Made by a program: the position numbers and the translations under genes. A stretch of 28,682 nt of DNA, taken from an uncultured Bacteroidales bacterium (lineage in GTDB: Bacteria; Bacteroidota; Bacteroidia; Bacteroidales; Paludibacteraceae). This document shows positions 26,011 through 28,682 of the stretch, in pieces (positions within the stretch are counted from its first letter, which is position 1; every line of letters begins with the position of its first letter). The stretch covers positions 1 to 28,682 of the forward strand of contig CALDQH010000018.1 of the NCBI GenBank assembly GCA_937911935.1. Reading direction: 5' to 3'. The notes beneath the pieces were generated by a model that saw nothing but the letters and a program-made list of their open reading frames with translations, did no database searches and was not told where the DNA came from.

Positions 26011-26502
26011 ATGAAAAGATTTGGATTACTTGTATTTATCATGGCGGCATTTGCTGCTATTGCAGTGGCACAACCACGTGCTATTGGTGCTCGCTTAGGT
26101 GGTGGTTTGGAAGTATCTTACCAACATTCTTTGGGTGAAAGCAATATGATTTCTGCCGACCTAGGTTTGCCTATTGTTGACGGTGGTGGATTTGGTTTGT
26201 CTGCAGCTGCTACTTACGATTGGATTAACCCTGGTGGCCTAACAATTCCTTGGAACGAAAAAGGTTCTTGGAACTGGTATGCAGGTGTTGGTGCTAACGC
26301 TGGTTTCTATGGATTTAATTCAATCGCAGGTTTTGGTGGTGTAGCTGGTCGTCTTGGTATCGAATACAACTTCTGGTTCCCACTTCAACTATCGTTGGAT
26401 TATCGTCCTGTAATTGGTATTCGTGGTGCTAATGGTCACGTACAATTCAACGATTGGGGATTCTATGGTATCGCTCTTGGCGTACGTTACATTTTTGAAT
26501 AA
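26011..26502 (+). CDS. Small predicted outer-membrane beta-barrel protein (163 residues), function unknown
   Basis: The signal peptide (about 1-20, MKRFGLLVFIMAAFAAIAVA) is followed by a mature protein of about 143 residues. It is rich in Gly, aromatic residues and alternating strands such as ADLGLP, GLSAAATYDW, WYAGVGANAGFYG and GRLGIEYNFW. It ends YGIALGVRYIFE; a near-terminal aromatic strand is typical of an outer-membrane barrel. The size suggests about eight strands. I cannot name the family. It follows the SprF-like gene by 114 bases but has its own promoter and a strong terminator, so a role with the adhesin is only suggested by position. The strong signals suggest an abundant envelope protein. 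Confidence 0.85.
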   Translation: MKRFGLLVFIMAAFAAIAVAQPRAIGARLGGGLEVSYQHSLGESNMISADLGLPIVDGGGFGLSAAATYDWINPGGLTIPWNEKGSWNWYAGVGANAGFYGFNSIAGFGGVAGRLGIEYNFWFPLQLSLDYRPVIGIRGANGHVQFNDWGFYGIALGVRYIFE

Positions 26503-26518
26503 TCCATTTAATTGTAAT

Positions 26519-26553
26519 AAAAAGGGGTTGGCTTTTGTAGTCAACCCTTTTTT
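26519..26553 (+). terminator. Strong Rho-independent terminator
   Basis: AAAAAGGGGTTGGC (26519-26532) pairs with GTCAACCCTTTTTT (26540-26553) around the loop TTTTGTA. The pairing is complete apart from G-U wobbles, and the 3' arm ends in a run of T. This is the strongest terminator in the window and isolates the small barrel gene from the transporter gene. Confidence 0.85.
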
Positions 26554-26601
26554 ATGCCTTTAAAATATCGCTTAACGCCTAAACAACTAAACAATTTTTA
26601 T

Positions 26602-26609
26602 TAACTTTG
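26602..26609 (+). promoter_or_regulatory. Predicted -7 element of the transporter gene
   Basis: TAACTTTG matches TAnnTTTG exactly and lies 22 bases before the ATG at 26632. No TTG is found 19-21 bases upstream, so only half of the consensus is present. The call relies on position and on the matching box. Confidence 0.5.
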
Positions 26610-26631
26610 CGCCAGATTTTAAACACAAATT

Positions 26632-28305
26632 ATGAATTGGCTAACCGAACTTTTAACTGGTAACTCCATAGCACATGCCGTGCTTATTTATGCTTTTGTT
26701 ATAGCAACAGGTGTATTGTTGGGCAAAATAAAAATTGGCAGTGTGTCCCTTGGTGTTACTTTTGTGCTGTTTATGGGCATTTTAGTAGGGCATTTTGGCT
26801 TTACGGTCGATCACGACATTATGCACTTTGTCAAAGAGTTTGGGTTGATTTTGTTTATCTTCTCCATTGGTTTACAGGTGGGCCCTAGCTTTTTTACTTC
26901 GTTTAAAAAAGGAGGCATGTTGCTCAATGGCCTGGCTGTATTGCTTATTTTATTAGGCATAGGCGTTACGCTTTCGCTATTTGGCATTTTTCATGGCGAA
27001 ATTTCGATTCCCATGTTGGTAGGCATTATGCAAGGTGCCGTTACTAACACACCTGGTTTGGGTGCTGCGCAAGAAGCTTTGCGTCAATTAAGCGAAGCAG
27101 GCGAGTTGGCTGGTCCTATCCCATCTATCGGTTTAGGGTATGCCGTGGCGTATCCCATGGGTGTGATAGGTATTTTGCTTACCTTTATTATTTTACGCTT
27201 TGTATTCCGAATCAAGTTAGACAAAGAAGAAGCCTCGCTTAAAGAACAAAAAGAAAGCCACGAAACGCCGAATTGGATTACCATTAAAATTACCAACGAT
27301 TCGCTTATCGATTGCACCTTGTCTCAGTGCCAAAGCATGATACGTAGGCAGTTTATTGCTTCACGCTTGTTTAATGGAAATGAAGTGATTATTCCATCGG
27401 ACGAAACTCGTTTAAAAACGGGCGATATCGTATCGGTTATTGTCAACGAGGCAGACGAACTGGCAGTTACTGCTTTTTTAGGTAAAAAAATTGACTACGT
27501 TTGGGAGGATAGCGAAAACACCATGGTGTCGCGCCGCATCGTGGTAACGCAAAGTAATGTCAACGGTAAAACAATCGGGTCATTGGCATTCAGAACAGCT
27601 TACGGTGTTAATATTACCCGTGTTCATCGTTCGGGTATCGACCTTTTAGCACGTCCCGAATTATACCTTCAAGTGGGCGACCGTGTTACCGTAGTAGGCT
27701 CTTTAGAAGCCATCGGAAAAGTAGAGAAGATTTTGGGTAATACCTTAAAACGCCTTAACGAACCTCACCTTATTACCATTTTCTTAGGCGTTTTTGTCGG
27801 TATCTTGGTGGGTAGTATTCCGATTCATTTCCCCAATATGCCCATGCCAGCCAAATTAGGCTTGGCAGGTGGTCCGCTTATTGTAGCCATTTTGTTGGGT
27901 CGTTTTGGCTATCGCCTTAAACTAATCACCTATACCACTCAAAGTGCTAACTTGATGTTGCGCGAAATGGGTATTTCACTCTTCTTGGCAAGTGTGGGTA
28001 TTTCGGCAGGTGCTGAGTTTGTCGATACGGTGGTTTCGCCCGATGGCTTGCGTTGGATTTTATCGGGTGTGCTTATTACCATGGTGCCAGCGCTTATTGT
28101 AGGTGTTATTGGCCGCTTGCTAAAAATCAACTACTTTACCCTAATCGGTATGATTTCGGGTAGCTGTACCAATCCACCCGCCTTGGCCTACTCGGGCTCT
28201 ATTGCCAACAACGATGCCCCAGCGGTAGCTTATTCTACCGTTTATCCGCTAACCATGTTCTTGCGTATTATTTGTGCGCAGTTCATTATATTGCTGTTTG
28301 CATAA
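26632..28305 (+). CDS. AspT/YidE-family transporter with two RCK_C (TrkA-C) domains
   Basis: This 557-residue inner-membrane protein has two homologous membrane halves (about 10-195 and 378-556). Between them is a cytoplasmic region of two TrkA-C/RCK_C domains (about 212-285 and 298-372, each ending in a GD.V.V strand). The duplicated signature appears as GIMQGAVTNTPGLGAA (131-146) and GMISGSCTNPPALAY (506-520), each a re-entrant-type glycine-rich segment with TN[TP]P. AspT exchanges aspartate for alanine; YidE and YbjL are relatives with poorly known substrates. The architecture and length are normal for the family. The substrate here is unknown; aspartate or another dicarboxylate is possible. 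It has its own promoter and terminator. Confidence 0.9.
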   Translation: MNWLTELLTGNSIAHAVLIYAFVIATGVLLGKIKIGSVSLGVTFVLFMGILVGHFGFTVDHDIMHFVKEFGLILFIFSIGLQVGPSFFTSFKKGGMLLNGLAVLLILLGIGVTLSLFGIFHGEISIPMLVGIMQGAVTNTPGLGAAQEALRQLSEAGELAGPIPSIGLGYAVAYPMGVIGILLTFIILRFVFRIKLDKEEASLKEQKESHETPNWITIKITNDSLIDCTLSQCQSMIRRQFIASRLFNGNEVIIPSDETRLKTGDIVSVIVNEADELAVTAFLGKKIDYVWEDSENTMVSRRIVVTQSNVNGKTIGSLAFRTAYGVNITRVHRSGIDLLARPELYLQVGDRVTVVGSLEAIGKVEKILGNTLKRLNEPHLITIFLGVFVGILVGSIPIHFPNMPMPAKLGLAGGPLIVAILLGRFGYRLKLITYTTQSANLMLREMGISLFLASVGISAGAEFVDTVVSPDGLRWILSGVLITMVPALIVGVIGRLLKINYFTLIGMISGSCTNPPALAYSGSIANNDAPAVAYSTVYPLTMFLRIICAQFIILLFA

Positions 28306-28326
28306 TCCTTACATAAAAAGATAGTC

Positions 28327-28352
28327 CAAAACCCGCTATAAGGCGGGTTTTG
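28327..28352 (+). terminator. Rho-independent terminator after the transporter gene
   Basis: CAAAACCCGC and GCGGGTTTTG form a perfect 10-base stem around the loop TATAAG, with T-rich sequence after it. It lies 21 bases after the stop codon. Because the stem is flanked by A and T runs, it could work in both directions. Confidence 0.85.
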
Positions 28353-28361
28353 TTGTATTTT

Positions 28362-28412
28362 GACTTTTTCATTCGACAAAATGACATGTAAATCGACTTT
28401 TCCATTCGACAA
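28362..28412. repeat. Pair of 18-base direct repeats, 33 bases apart
   Basis: GACTTTTTCATTCGACAA (28362-28379) and GACTTTTCCATTCGACAA (28395-28412) differ at one base and begin 33 bases apart. The 15-base remainder of the period is not conserved. In the plus frame they encode TFSFDK and TFPFDN inside a small open frame (ATG 28381, stop 28501-28503, 40 codons). I see no convincing ribosome-binding site, recognised family or mobile-element end. The surrounding 28353-28558 holds nothing else that I can support. Confidence 0.6.
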
Positions 28413-28558
28413 TTTTGGTCAAATAGCCGATAATATAGAGGTGGGCATAGCAATAAAATCCCGCTGTAGATATTTGGTATGTTGTATTAAGGAGGACTTG
28501 TAATTAGGGAAATCAAATAAATTTTAAGATAAGTTTACTGATTTTTTTATATTTTTTT

Positions 28559-28566
28559 TATATTTG
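28559..28566 (+). promoter_or_regulatory. Predicted -7 element before a structured leader
   Basis: A perfect TATATTTG follows long T/A tracts. No clear TTG lies 19-21 bases upstream. It points rightward, into the hairpin-rich sequence at the window edge. Confidence 0.5.
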
Positions 28567-28571
28567 CAAGT

Positions 28572-28682
28572 AAATAGACCCACGTTGATTGGGTGTGTAA
28601 AGCGTTACACAAAGGGCGTGGGAATATGTGAGCGTTTATTACGCATGTTCTGACATTTCAGAAACTTCGCAACTTTCTAATG
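28572..28682 (+). ncRNA. Candidate structured leader or small RNA (runs to the window edge)
   Basis: A nested structure is visible: an outer stem CCCACG (28579-28584) with CGTGGG (28617-28622) encloses a perfect 7-base hairpin, TGTGTAA (28594-28600) with TTACACA (28605-28611) and an AGCG loop. Two further hairpins follow: GCGT/ACGC (28632-28644) and TTCTGA/TCAGAA (28648-28663, CATT loop). The element begins shortly after a TATATTTG box and encodes no open frame of note. This suggests a cis-acting leader (for example of a ribosomal-protein operon) or a small RNA. I cannot assign a named family, and it matches no TPP or cobalamin riboswitch core that I know. Confidence 0.45.

Noticed and set aside
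28362..28412. A possible CRISPR fragment.
   Set aside because: There are only two 18-base copies with a 15-base gap, one copy is imperfect, and no cas genes or further units are present.
28488..28503. AAGGAGG as a ribosome-binding site for a gene at 28500.
   Set aside because: No start codon or open frame follows at a suitable distance; the sequence falls at the end of the small 40-codon frame.

Overview
The window looks like a chromosomal segment of a Bacteroidota bacterium, most likely of the order Bacteroidales or a close relative. Four things point there: upstream elements that fit the phylum's TTG / TAnnTTTG promoter pattern, a Bacteroidota-type division and cell-wall cluster with an FtsL-like gene and a MraY carrying an insertion, a glycine-lipid acyltransferase pair, and a type IX secretion (T9SS) cargo protein with its PorP/SprF partner. 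The MurE DNPR motif indicates meso-diaminopimelate peptidoglycan.

Bases 1-10237 (minus strand) hold the first nine genes of the dcw cluster in classical order: mraZ, rsmH, ftsL-like, ftsI (PASTA-type transpeptidase), murE, mraY, murD, ftsW and murG. MurG runs off the left edge. Genes from rsmH onward overlap by 4 bases or lie 1-7 bases apart, so they are probably one transcript, starting at a promoter just upstream of mraZ. Together they make the UDP-MurNAc-peptide precursor, load it on lipid, and polymerise and cross-link septal peptidoglycan.

Bases 10400-12304 (plus strand), divergent from mraZ, hold a promoter, two acyltransferases resembling GlsA and GlsB of glycine-lipid synthesis, and a hairpin terminator.

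Bases 12307-25928 hold the main accessory locus: a promoter, a 4171-residue SprB-like surface protein, and an SprF/PorP-like outer-membrane protein 21 bases downstream. The giant protein has a signal peptide, about 1650 residues of Ig/PKD-like modules, 18 tandem SprB-type repeats, more Ig/PKD-like modules, two PKD domains and a type B T9SS sorting domain. Its cysteine pattern shows that the 18 repeats form three blocks of six. This is the most notable observation in the window.

Bases 25942-26553 hold a small predicted outer-membrane beta-barrel gene with its own promoter and a strong terminator. Bases 26602-28352 hold an AspT/YidE-family transporter gene and its terminator. The last 330 bases have no convincing gene. 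They contain a 33-base-period repeat pair and, at the right edge, a promoter-like element followed by a run of perfect hairpins, probably a structured leader or small RNA whose partner gene lies outside the window.
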